NCBI GenBank assembly: GCA_013289145.1
Contig: JABDAM010000014.1
Coordinates: forward strand, 1 to 32,238
From: Alphaproteobacteria bacterium
GTDB taxonomy: Bacteria > Pseudomonadota > Alphaproteobacteria > UBA11073
Direction: 5' to 3'
Length of the DNA stretch: 32,238 nt
The notes beneath the pieces were generated by a model. It was given only the letters and a program-made list of their open reading frames with translations, searched no databases and had not been told where the DNA came from. Positions 16,122 to 23,323 of the stretch are shown here, in pieces. The translations under genes were made by a program, and so were the position numbers. The first letter of the stretch is position 1, and the number at the start of each line of letters is the position of its first letter.

Positions 16122-16517
16122 GGGGTCCAAAAGCGGGGGGTGGAAAAGGACGCACACTATAGTCACAATTTCGCCACGATCAAAGCCCCTGCCCGGCTCG
16201 GCCTAAATCTAGTGGGGGAGGTCGGACTTCAATACCAGGAATCAGAATTATAGTTTACAGAACAAACATATATAGCAACTAAATTCCAACCCGGCATGGC
16301 CGCCATTTTGTGCCTTTATTGCCACATGCCTGTGCTTTGATGCGCCAAAGCCCCGTTTGCCGTTGACCAAAGCCGTGAATAAGAACATTTTGGGGGGGCA
16401 AGTCTCGGATACCGGGCGTTGCCATGTTTATCTGCCGCCCATTATGGGCATGTGTTCGAACAGATAGACAGAACAACCTTTGTACCGGGTTATTCAACCT
16501 CAAGTGGAGAACATGCA
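16122..16517 (+). promoter_or_regulatory. Long upstream region of the porin gene
   Basis: No gene was found in this stretch. TTGCCA at 16419-16424 and a weak TATGGG at 16443-16448 (18 bases apart) are a possible promoter. The palindrome GCCCAT-T-ATGGGC lies at 16437-16449. GTGTTCGAAC at 16452-16461, followed by ACCTTTGTACC, is shared in position with the leader of the Lpp-like gene at 19038-19220. TGGAGA at 16505-16510 is the ribosome site. The remainder (16122-16410) shows nothing I can name. Confidence 0.45.
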
Positions 16518-17801
16518 ATGAAAAAATTGCTCCTCGCTTCCGCTGCCACCCTGGCCGTCACTGCTTTCGCAGCTGGCGCAATGGCCGCAGATGAAGCTAA
16601 TAACGGCCTGAAATTGGGCCTCGGCGGCTACTACAGCGTTCAGGGTGCTTACGGCTGGCAAAAAGACAGCGCTGGCGAACCTGGTCAAAACGTTCAAAAA
16701 AGCGACATTTTCCAATACGGTGAAATCAACCTCACTGCGGAAAAGACTTTTGATAACGGCCTGACGGTTGGTTACAAAGGCGTCTTCATGTTGCCAGTAA
16801 GCACAGCAGCCGGTACGGCTGGTGTGGGCGGCACGCCAACGACGCAAATTCGTCAAGATTACGGATACTTCTCAGGCAACTGGGGCCGTTTCGAATTGGG
16901 TCAAAACTACTCACCTCTGTACTACATGAGCATGGGTGCACCTGCGGTGAATGATGAGTTCGATTCTATCGACCCTGATTTCAACCTGGTGAACGTTACG
17001 ACTGCTACTGCTGCTTCTACCGGCGCAACCACGAATGTGGTCGGTGCGGGTAACTACGCAACGGTTGGCTTCACGCCTTTCTACAAGAGCGGTAGCAGCT
17101 CAGGCCTTCTGTCTGACAAAGTTGTATACTACACACCACGTTTCAACGGTTTCCAATTGGGCGCGTCTTACACGCCTTCTGCTAACCGTACGGGTGACGG
17201 CACCAAATCCGCAACTGGCGGTTTTGTTGCAAACAACTTTACCGGTGCACAAAACGAGCGCCTCGAAGTTGCAGGTGGTTATGACACTTCTTGGTCTGGC
17301 GTTGGCGTGAAAATCAGCGGCGGCTACGGTCATGCAGAGTCTGAAAACAACGTTGCAGCCAATGCTCCAACTGTTCCAAACTCGCAATTCAAAGACGAGC
17401 AGTCTTGGATCGCTGGCGCACAGTTGAGCTACCTGGGTTGGACAGTTGGTGGTGGTTATCTGTGGGATAACAACGGCCAGTCTTTCCATTCCGGTGCGCT
17501 GAACGCTGACGGCGAAAGCAAAATCTGGAACGCAGGTGTTGGTTATGACTTCGGTCCATACCATGCTGGCGTAACGTACTACCAGAACTCAACCGACGTT
17601 ATTCACACAACGACGTCAACCTTCACGTCTACGGACAAGTTGAAGCGTTGGGTTGTTGGCGGCGGTTACAAAGTTGCTCCCGGTGTAGATCTGGAAACGA
17701 CTTTGCAATTCCACAAATATGAAACTGCGAATTCAGCAGCGAACCTGTCAGGCAACAACAACGCCACAGTGTTCACGTTGGGTACGACAGTTAACTTCTA
17801 A
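16518..17801 (+). CDS. Outer-membrane porin
   Basis: The product has 427 residues. The start MKKLLLASAATLAVTAFAAGAMA is a signal peptide cleaved before ADEANNG. The mature protein is made of alternating aromatic/Gly-rich beta strands, such as KLGLGGYYSVQGAYGW, GRFELGQNYSP and FQLGASYTPS. It ends with TLGTTVNF, the terminal phenylalanine used for BAM insertion. It fits the general bacterial/Rhodospirillum-type porin family. Codon choice is strongly restricted compared with neighbours, as expected for a very abundant protein. A strong terminator follows. A longer in-frame reading from 16419 lacks a signal peptide and is rejected. Confidence 0.93.
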   Translation: MKKLLLASAATLAVTAFAAGAMAADEANNGLKLGLGGYYSVQGAYGWQKDSAGEPGQNVQKSDIFQYGEINLTAEKTFDNGLTVGYKGVFMLPVSTAAGTAGVGGTPTTQIRQDYGYFSGNWGRFELGQNYSPLYYMSMGAPAVNDEFDSIDPDFNLVNVTTATAASTGATTNVVGAGNYATVGFTPFYKSGSSSGLLSDKVVYYTPRFNGFQLGASYTPSANRTGDGTKSATGGFVANNFTGAQNERLEVAGGYDTSWSGVGVKISGGYGHAESENNVAANAPTVPNSQFKDEQSWIAGAQLSYLGWTVGGGYLWDNNGQSFHSGALNADGESKIWNAGVGYDFGPYHAGVTYYQNSTDVIHTTTSTFTSTDKLKRWVVGGGYKVAPGVDLETTLQFHKYETANSAANLSGNNNATVFTLGTTVNF

Positions 17802-17824
17802 TCTTAGAAGTAGCTAATAAGAGA

Positions 17825-17852
17825 ACGGGCGCCTTCGGGCGCCCGTTTTTTT
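17825..17852 (+). terminator. Rho-independent terminator of the porin gene
   Basis: A perfect 9-bp stem ACGGGCGCC / GGCGCCCGT closes on a TTCG tetraloop and is followed by seven T. It is a textbook intrinsic terminator. Confidence 0.95.
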
Positions 17853-17853
17853 G

Positions 17854-17987
17854 TGTCATCCCGGAAGCTAGCGGAGCTTAGTGCAAAGCACTTAGCGCAG
17901 CTGCTATCCGGGATCTCCCGGCGGTTCGTTCTTATTCTTCATGGGATCCCGGCTCTCGCGCCGCTGCGCGGCTTGGCCGGGATGACA
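17854..17987. repeat. MITE-like palindromic repeat with TGTCATCCCGG ends
   Basis: The inverted ends TGTCATCCCGG (17854-17864) and CCGGGATGACA (17977-17987) are perfect over 11 bases. Internal smaller hairpins include GTGC-AAA-GCAC and two more CCGGGAT/ATCCCGG words. The element fills exactly the gap between the porin terminator and the accD stop. GTCATCCCGG-ended repeats of this kind are common dispersed elements in several alphaproteobacteria. Confidence 0.85.
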
Positions 17988-17988
17988 T

Positions 17989-18906
17989 TTATCGCCGCAC
18001 GAAACTCAAAACCTCACCACTCGGCGGCGCGATGCTCAGCGGTTCATGCCGCTTCATCAGCAGGCCCAAGATCCGCGCCAGCATATCTTTCAGTTCTTTG
18101 CGCGGCACAACCATGTCGACCATGCCGTGATCGCGTAGATATTCGCTGCGTTGAAAACCTTCGGGCAAACGCGCGCGGATGGTTTCTTCGATCACGCGCT
18201 GGCCGGCAAAACCGATCACCGCGCCGGGTTCGGCAATATGAATATCACCCAGCATCGCAAAGCTCGCCGTCACGCCGCCGGTGGTCGGATCCGTTAAGAC
18301 AACAATATAGGGCAGGGCGGCATTCTTTACTTGCTCCACCGCAATCGTTGAACGCGGCATTTGCATCAGGGATAGAATCCCCTCCTGCATGCGCGCGCCG
18401 CCGGATGACGGAATGGCAATAAATGCGCCTTTACGCCGCACGGCTTCCTGCGCTGCCACGACCAGGCCTTCGCCGACGGCCATGCCCATGGAGCCGCCCA
18501 TAAAATCAAATTCAAACGCCGCGATCACCGCAACGCGTCCGCCGATGGTGCCGGCGCCGACTAAAATGCCATCAATGGCTTTGGTTTTTTGACGGTTTTC
18601 GCGCAGGCGGTCGCTATATTTTTTGCGGTCTTTAAAACGCAGCGGATCTTCAACCACGCGGGGCAGGGGGATGACTTCGAAGCGCTGATCGTCGAACAGC
18701 AAAGCCAAACGGTCGCGCGCCGACAAGCGCATATGAAAACCGCAATGGTGGCAAACCTGGTGGTGCTGCTGTAATTCCCGGTGATGCAGCATCGCGCCGC
18801 ACGAAGGACAGCGCGACCAAAGATGATCGGGAACTTCTTTTTTCGCGGCTTGTTTTTCGCGCAGCGCCTGAATTTTCGGGCGCACAAAATTGGTAATCCA
18901 GTTCAT
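17989..18906 (-). CDS. accD: Acetyl-CoA carboxylase carboxyltransferase beta subunit
   Basis: The product has 305 residues. An N-terminal four-cysteine zinc ribbon, CPSCGAML and CHHCGFH at about 34-57, is the AccD hallmark. It is followed by the crotonase-like carboxyltransferase domain with FEFDFMGGSMGMAVGE and the acyl-CoA oxyanion segment SSGGARMQEG. With AccA it transfers carboxyl from biotin to acetyl-CoA in fatty-acid synthesis. The gene stands alone here, without the trpA/folC neighbours it often has. A purine-rich stretch and half a palindromic element lie just upstream of its start. Confidence 0.96.
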   Translation of the reverse strand: MNWITNFVRPKIQALREKQAAKKEVPDHLWSRCPSCGAMLHHRELQQHHQVCHHCGFHMRLSARDRLALLFDDQRFEVIPLPRVVEDPLRFKDRKKYSDRLRENRQKTKAIDGILVGAGTIGGRVAVIAAFEFDFMGGSMGMAVGEGLVVAAQEAVRRKGAFIAIPSSGGARMQEGILSLMQMPRSTIAVEQVKNAALPYIVVLTDPTTGGVTASFAMLGDIHIAEPGAVIGFAGQRVIEETIRARLPEGFQRSEYLRDHGMVDMVVPRKELKDMLARILGLLMKRHEPLSIAPPSGEVLSFVRR

Positions 18907-18940
18907 GGGGGGAATATAAGGAAGAGGGGGGGAAGAAGCA

Positions 18941-18977
18941 AGAAATTAGGAGTTATAGGAACTAGGAGTTTAGGAAA
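18941..18977 (+). repeat. Half iterated-word element, TAGGAGTT type
   Basis: The words ATTAGGAGTTATAGGAAC and TAGGAGTTTAGGAAAC match the left arm of the elements at 9949 and 28288, but there is no complementary right arm here. It lies between accD and the lipoprotein terminator. Confidence 0.75.
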
Positions 18978-19018
18978 CAAAAAACCCCGCCACCAAATTT
19001 CCTTGGGGCGGGGCTTTT
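18978..19018 (-). terminator. Intrinsic terminator of the Lpp-like gene
   Basis: On the minus strand GGGGCGGGG-type stem bases (19007-19013) pair with CCCCGCC (18985-18991) and are followed by six T. In the plus direction a CTTTT run follows the same stem, so it may work in both directions. Confidence 0.85.
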
Positions 19019-19037
19019 CGTCAATTAAGCGTAAAGC

Positions 19038-19220
19038 TTATTTGTGAGATGCTTGACCTGCTTTGTAGTTGGCAGACTGTGCATCAGACGCAGCTTGGTC
19101 TGCTTGACGCTGAGCGTCAGAAGCAGATTTGCGAGACTCAAGGTCCGCGCAAGCGCTGAGCATGCCAGCAACCATTACCAGCGCCAGAGCAGCTGCAACG
19201 GAACGAGCGATTTTGTTCAT
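19038..19220 (-). CDS. Miniature Lpp/OprI-like lipoprotein
   Basis: The product has 60 residues from the ATG at 19218-19220, preceded by GGGGATTACG; an ATG four codons upstream is also possible. The signal MNKIARSVAAALALVMVAGMLSAC has lipobox LSAC. The mature part is only about 37 residues, with an Ala/Gln/Asp heptad pattern (ASDAQRQADQAASDAQSANYKAGQ) and C-terminal lysine. This resembles the alanine zipper and peptidoglycan-linking lysine of Lpp/OprI, but shorter. It probably tethers or spaces the outer membrane. Restricted codon use, own terminator and a leader shared with the porin all suggest high expression. Confidence 0.82.
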   Translation of the reverse strand: MNKIARSVAAALALVMVAGMLSACADLESRKSASDAQRQADQAASDAQSANYKAGQASHK

Positions 19221-19516
19221 CGTAATCCCCATGGGTTAGAAAGGTTATTTGTGTTCGAACACGGTCTTGCAACCGAACGATCACAATAAGGCAAGCCGCG
19301 AAAAACGCGAGGGGGGTAGGGTTAAAAACGCATTATTTTTGCACATTTTTACCCACATTCCGCCGGACTGTGACCCCAATGCTACAGCCAAAACCGCAGA
19401 AAATTAAGAAAGTTTAATAGATTGCAAAGATCCCATAAACGCGCCGGCCGCTATTTCCGGGGCGAAAATTTATCCCGAGAATCCTACAATAAATTTCAAT
19501 CAACAAAGGATTTGCG
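19221..19516. promoter_or_regulatory. Divergent upstream region between the lipoprotein and a small membrane gene
   Basis: On the minus strand, TTGCCT (19294-19289) is followed 32 bases later by the perfect palindrome GTGTTCGAACAC (19262-19251) and then ACCTTTCTAACC. The porin leader has the same order and spacing. The plus-strand half contains an imperfect ATTAA/TTAAT repeat near 19406-19421 but no clear promoter for the 19517 gene. Confidence 0.45.
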
Positions 19517-19762
19517 ATGGCGACTTATCATATCCGCAAGGCCTATACGCCCAAGGAAAAAGACCTTTATGAAATCATGGTGATGGTGGGTTTTCTCGCC
19601 CTTGTCCTCGGTGCGATTACGGGACATTTCCTGATCGGGATCATGGGCGCGATCGGCGGCGGGATTATCGGCTGCGCCCTGGGTGTTTTTATTGTTCACC
19701 GTGTTCTATGGCACAACGTCGATAACGGCGCGAAGGAAGTTAAATTTAGAGAGAAGGGATGA
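19517..19762 (+). CDS. Small two-pass membrane protein
   Basis: The product has 81 residues, with an AAAGGA ribosome site. A charged N-terminus (RKAYTPKEKDLYE) is followed by two membrane segments at about 20-40 and 43-62, the second starting with a Gly-rich GAIGGGIIGCALG. The end, FREKG, and the stop codon come from the beginning of a repetitive element. No family was recognised. Confidence 0.65.
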   Translation: MATYHIRKAYTPKEKDLYEIMVMVGFLALVLGAITGHFLIGIMGAIGGGIIGCALGVFIVHRVLWHNVDNGAKEVKFREKG

Positions 19763-19822
19763 GGAAGAAAGAACGAGGGAAATTTTAATTCCTCTTTGCT
19801 TTTTCCTTTTTCCTTGTCGCTA
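19748..19822. repeat. Iterated-word palindrome, GATAAGGG/TAGCGACAAG type
   Basis: The left arm AGAGAGAAGGGATGAGGAAG is purine-rich. The right arm CTTTTTCCTTTTTCCTTGTC is pyrimidine-rich and ends in GTCGCTA, the same end as the element at 27553. It supplies the stop codon of the upstream gene (TGA in GGGATGAGG). On the other strand it supplies the TAG stop of guaA. Confidence 0.6.
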
Positions 19823-21376
19823 TTCCCACTCAATTGTCCCGGGTGGTTTGGACGTGATGTCATAAACCACACGGCCGATGCCGCGGACTTCGTTGCAAAT
19901 GCGCGTGGCGACGCGGCCAAGAAATTCGTGGGTGAAGGGATAGTAATCCGCCGTCATGCCGTCTGTTGAAGTCACAGCGCGCAGCGCGCACACATAATCA
20001 TACGAACGTTCATCGCCCATCACGCCCACGGCGCGCACGGGGGTGAGTACGGCAAAGGCTTGCCAGATATCGTTATACAAACCGGCCCCACGGATTTCGT
20101 CCAGGTAAATCACATCCGCCGCGCGCAGCAGTTCCAGTTTTTCCGGCGTAATTTCACCTGGAATGCGGATCGCCAGACCGGGGCCGGGGAAGGGGTGGCG
20201 TTCGATGAAAACATCCGGCAGGCCCAGTTCGCGGCCCAGCGCGCGCACCTCATCCTTGAATAATTCGCGCAGCGGTTCGATCAATTTGAAATTCAATTTC
20301 TCCGGCAACCCGCCGACGTTGTGATGCGATTTAATCGTCACCGACGGGCCGCCGGAAAAAGACACGCTTTCAATTACGTCAGGATAAAGCGTTCCTTGCG
20401 CCAAAAATTCCGCGCCGCCGACCTCGCTCGCGGCTTTGTCAAAGACATCGATAAAGGTCGCGCCGATGATTTTTCGTTTGGTTTCAGGATCGCTGACGCC
20501 CGACAATTTGCGCAAAAATTCTTCGGATGCGTTCACGACTTTTAATTTAATATGGTAATGCTGGCGGAATAATTTTTCGACCTGTTCACCTTCGCCCGCG
20601 CGCAGCAGGCCCGTATCAACGAAAATGCAAGTGAGCTGGTCGCCAATTGCTTCATGGATCAATACTGCCGCCACGGCGCTGTCGACGCCGCCGGATAGGC
20701 CGCAGATCACCTGGCTTTTGCCGACTTTGGCGCGGATATCGGCAACGGCCCGGTCCTTGTAATTCGCCATGCTCCAGCCGCGCCCGCAGCCTGCGATCAA
20801 GTGAATGAAATTCGACAACAATTGCGCGCCTTGCGGCGTGTGCGCGACTTCGGGATGGAATTGCACGCCGTAAAAACGCCGCGCGTCATCCACAATGATG
20901 GCATAGGGCGCGCCTTCGGAAGTGCCGATAATCTGAAAACCATCGGGTAAGGTGCCGACGTGATCGCCGTGACTCATCCAGACTTTCATCGTGCCGCCCA
21001 GCGCGCCGATATCGGTCAGCAAAGGATGCTTGACGTTGATCGTCACATCAGCGCGGCCAAATTCGCGTACATGACCCGGCACAACCTTGCCGCCTAATTG
21101 TTCGCACATGGTTTGCTGGCCGTAACAAATTCCCAAAACCGGCACGCCCAATTTAAAAACGATTTCCGGCGCGCGCGGGGATAGGGGATCCGTCACCGAT
21201 GCCGGACCGCCGGATAAAATAATCGCCTTCGGCGCGAAGGCTTCAATCGCCTCGGCCGGCATGTCAAAGGGATGTATTTCGGAATAGACGTTGGCTTCGC
21301 GCACGCGGCGGGCAATCAATTGCGTAACTTGCGAACCGAAATCGAGGATAAGGATTTTTTCTGTTGGGCTGGTCAT
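19820..21376 (-). CDS. guaA: GMP synthase (glutamine-hydrolysing)
   Basis: The product has 518 residues. The N-terminal class I glutamine amidotransferase has nucleophile motif GICYGQQ and HPEV near residue 172. The ATP-pyrophosphatase domain has the P-loop [10 protein letters not shown] and SHHNVGGLP. The C-terminal dimerisation domain ends PPGTIEWE, the typical end. It converts XMP to GMP. The stop TAG is the terminal word of a repetitive element, so the insertion point is exactly at the gene end. Confidence 0.97.
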   Translation of the reverse strand: MTSPTEKILILDFGSQVTQLIARRVREANVYSEIHPFDMPAEAIEAFAPKAIILSGGPASVTDPLSPRAPEIVFKLGVPVLGICYGQQTMCEQLGGKVVPGHVREFGRADVTINVKHPLLTDIGALGGTMKVWMSHGDHVGTLPDGFQIIGTSEGAPYAIIVDDARRFYGVQFHPEVAHTPQGAQLLSNFIHLIAGCGRGWSMANYKDRAVADIRAKVGKSQVICGLSGGVDSAVAAVLIHEAIGDQLTCIFVDTGLLRAGEGEQVEKLFRQHYHIKLKVVNASEEFLRKLSGVSDPETKRKIIGATFIDVFDKAASEVGGAEFLAQGTLYPDVIESVSFSGGPSVTIKSHHNVGGLPEKLNFKLIEPLRELFKDEVRALGRELGLPDVFIERHPFPGPGLAIRIPGEITPEKLELLRAADVIYLDEIRGAGLYNDIWQAFAVLTPVRAVGVMGDERSYDYVCALRAVTSTDGMTADYYPFTHEFLGRVATRICNEVRGIGRVVYDITSKPPGTIEWE

Positions 21377-21518
21377 GATCCCCGCATTTTATGGCCTAGC
21401 TTGCCGCTCACGGCAAGATCAATATTGCGTTGTTTATCATGCAATTCCGTGATAGGATGAAATTGTTCAATCTATGATAATCCGATGTGCCGCAGCCCGA
21501 TTTGGGGGGAGGTCAGTC

Positions 21519-21821
21519 ATGCTCATAATTCAACGTTTAGTGGTTAAACATTTGACTAAGGCGGAGTTTTCCAGGCGTATGAAGGACCTGCCGAACTTTA
21601 CCCGCAAGGTTGCCAAGGCCAGCCTTATCAACGGCATTGCGAATTTTCTGGCTTTTATGATTAAAACAACCCGTTTTGTCCGGGTGTCAAATCCGGTTTT
21701 GTTTGTCGGCCTGGCTGTGGTGAATTTCGGCGCGGCCAAGGTGCTGGACTTGATTATCGTCGATCGTGAAACGAAACCGCCATCAGACCAACCCATAGAC
21801 CGGCCGAAAATGGCGGCTTAG
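21519..21821 (+). CDS. Small hypothetical protein, possible membrane-associated
   Basis: The product has 100 residues. I choose the ATG at 21519 because GGGGGGAGG stands seven bases before it; a start at 21474 has no such site. The N-terminal half is basic and amphipathic (RLVVKHLTKAEFSRRMKDL, RKVAKASLINGIANFLAFMI). A hydrophobic stretch at about 61-80 (NPVLFVGLAVVNFGAAKVLDLII) could span or bind a membrane. The stop overlaps the convergent motA stop by four bases. No family was recognised. Confidence 0.6.
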   Translation: MLIIQRLVVKHLTKAEFSRRMKDLPNFTRKVAKASLINGIANFLAFMIKTTRFVRVSNPVLFVGLAVVNFGAAKVLDLIIVDRETKPPSDQPIDRPKMAA

Positions 21822-22687
21822 CCTTCGACTTTCGCGTTGTTGGTGGCTTCCTCGACCTCGGCGAAGGTCGGCTGGAATTCAGATGGAATTCCAGCCCGGC
21901 CCATTTCGACAGCGACCTGCACCGCGTTGCCGTGGAGGTAGGAAACCAAAACATCACGGATAATGTGATACATCGTGGCGTTGGCGTTGGATACGATCGC
22001 CATTTGCGCCGACATCGGCCCGACAAGGCCGTAAGCCAAGAAAACCCCGAGGAACGTTCCCACCAGCGCGCCGCCGATCATCGCGCCCAGCACGGGCGGC
22101 GGCTGGTCGATCGAGCCCATGGTTTTAATCACGCCCAAAACCGCGGCGACGATCCCCAGCGCGGGCAAGCCGTCCGCCAGGCTTTGCATCGCGTGTGAAG
22201 GCCCCAATGCTTCGTGGTGGTGTTTTTCAATTTGCTTGTCGATGTGGTTTTCGATCTGGTGCGGATCGTCCATGTTCATCGTCATCATGCGCAGCGTGTC
22301 GCAGATCAGATCGGCGGCGAAATGGTCGTGCAGGATGTTCGGAAACTGGCTGAAAATATTGCTTTCCTTGGGGTTTTCGATATGGGATTCCAGCGCGATG
22401 ATCCCCTTGGTCTTCATGGTTTTGGTGAGCAGATACAGCAGCGTCAAAACATCCATATAATCTTTTTTCTTCCACGATGGGCCCTTGAACAGGCCGCCGA
22501 ATGCACCGCCCATGCCCTTAATCGTCGCCATGGAATTGGAAATCAGGAAGGCCGCGATGCCCGCGCCGCCGATGGTGATCATCTCATGCGGCGCGGCCTC
22601 CAGTACGGGCTCCAGCTTTCCGCCCGCGATGACATAGCCGCCAAAGACCATGACAAATAAAACAACGATGCCGATGATGACTATCAT
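21818..22687 (-). CDS. motA: Flagellar motor stator protein MotA
   Basis: The product has 289 residues from the ATG at 22685-22687 (MIVIIGIVVLFVMVFGGYVIAGG); a 30-codon upstream extension reads through repeat DNA and is rejected. It has four membrane segments, two at the N-terminus and two at about 165-220. Between them lies a large cytoplasmic loop rich in charged residues. The segment LPALGIVAAVLGVIKTMG and later LVGPMSAQM contain the two conserved MotA prolines. With MotB it forms the proton channel that turns the flagellum. MotB normally follows, but here a convergent unrelated gene does. Confidence 0.93.
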   Translation of the reverse strand: MIVIIGIVVLFVMVFGGYVIAGGKLEPVLEAAPHEMITIGGAGIAAFLISNSMATIKGMGGAFGGLFKGPSWKKKDYMDVLTLLYLLTKTMKTKGIIALESHIENPKESNIFSQFPNILHDHFAADLICDTLRMMTMNMDDPHQIENHIDKQIEKHHHEALGPSHAMQSLADGLPALGIVAAVLGVIKTMGSIDQPPPVLGAMIGGALVGTFLGVFLAYGLVGPMSAQMAIVSNANATMYHIIRDVLVSYLHGNAVQVAVEMGRAGIPSEFQPTFAEVEEATNNAKVEG

Positions 22688-22713
22688 GATGCGGCGAGTG
22701 TAGCGGATGATTC

Positions 22714-22806
22714 TGGCAGTGACGAGGGATGAGGGAGGAGGCAAGAGTGGCAAAAGGGATAAGGGATTTAAAAACACATCGCTTCTACCTCATCGTTTGC
22801 CGCTAA
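22714..22806. repeat. Iterated-word element, GATAAGGG type, upstream of motA
   Basis: A purine-rich arm GAGGGATGAGGGAGGAGGC, then GGCAAAAGGGATAAGGGA, then a pyrimidine arm with CATCGCTTCTACCTCATCG and TTTGCCGCTAAAAT. The same words occur at 27553-27648 (AAAAAGGGATAAGGGA, CATCGCTTGTCGCTAAAT). Confidence 0.7.
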
Positions 22807-22814
22807 AATAGTTC

Positions 22815-22843
22815 TTGACAAAATTCCTATACAGGAGTATATT
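22815..22843 (+). promoter_or_regulatory. Strong consensus promoter before two tandem terminators
   Basis: TTGACA (22815-22820) and TATATT (22838-22843) with exactly 17 bases between are close to the sigma-70 consensus, the best match in the window. Transcription should begin near 22850. Confidence 0.8.
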
Positions 22844-22849
22844 CATAAT

Positions 22850-22960
22850 CAACAGCGCCCGGAATCCGTCCGTACGACGACGGAAACCGGGCGTTTTGTT
22901 ATGTTCAACGTTCCCTGGGCTCCATGAGCGCTCGCGCATTCCCTTGCGCGGGCGTTTTTT
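22850..22960 (+). ncRNA. Candidate short leader RNA or attenuator with two intrinsic terminators
   Basis: Hairpin 1 has outer stem CGCCCGG (22856-22862) / CCGGGCG (22887-22893) and inner stem TCCGTC / GACGGA, followed by TTTT. Hairpin 2 is CGCTCGCGCA (22929-22938) / TGCGCGGGCG (22945-22954) with one G-U pair, followed by six T. A transcript from the preceding promoter would stop near 22898 or 22960. It could be a free small RNA of about 50 or 110 nt, or the genes behind it are expressed only on antitermination. Confidence 0.5.
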
Positions 22961-22999
22961 GTTGCCCGCTTCATTTTCATATCAACCTCAGGAGTCCTT

Positions 23000-23323
23000 A
23001 TGACGATTAACCTACTTCCCCTGGACGGCAGCGGTCATCCGATTGACCTTTTCCGCCTCAGTCCCGGCAATGCGCAGCAGATTGCTTTTACCGGCACCTC
23101 GGCGCGCCAGACGAATGCCTTTGTTTCCAACCGCCTTGCAATTGCGGTTTATGCGACCAAGGATTGCTTCGTCAAAACCGGCAGTAATACTGTGACCGCG
23201 ACAACGTCCGATCATTTTCTGCCCGCCGGTTTTTACACCACGCTGGCGCTCAAGGGCGACACTTATATCGCCGCGATTTCGAACGGCACCAACGGCACCC
23301 TTTACATCTCGGAGCTTGAATAA
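23000..23323 (+). CDS. Phage-structural-like small protein
   Basis: The product has 107 residues, with AGGAGTCCTT before the ATG. The pattern of short beta strands (IDLFRLSPGNAQQIAFTGTS, RLAIAVYATKDCFVKTG, DHFLPAGFYTTLALKGDTYIA, GTLYISELE) is like small beta-rich proteins found beside phage tail-fibre genes. I recognise the style, not a named family. The stop overlaps the ATG of the next gene by one base (TAATG), so the two are translationally coupled. Confidence 0.65.
   Translation: MTINLLPLDGSGHPIDLFRLSPGNAQQIAFTGTSARQTNAFVSNRLAIAVYATKDCFVKTGSNTVTATTSDHFLPAGFYTTLALKGDTYIAAISNGTNGTLYISELE

Noticed and set aside
22688..22777. 30-codon N-terminal extension of MotA
   Set aside because: It translates repeat DNA and precedes the normal MotA membrane start; the family length fits ATG 22687.
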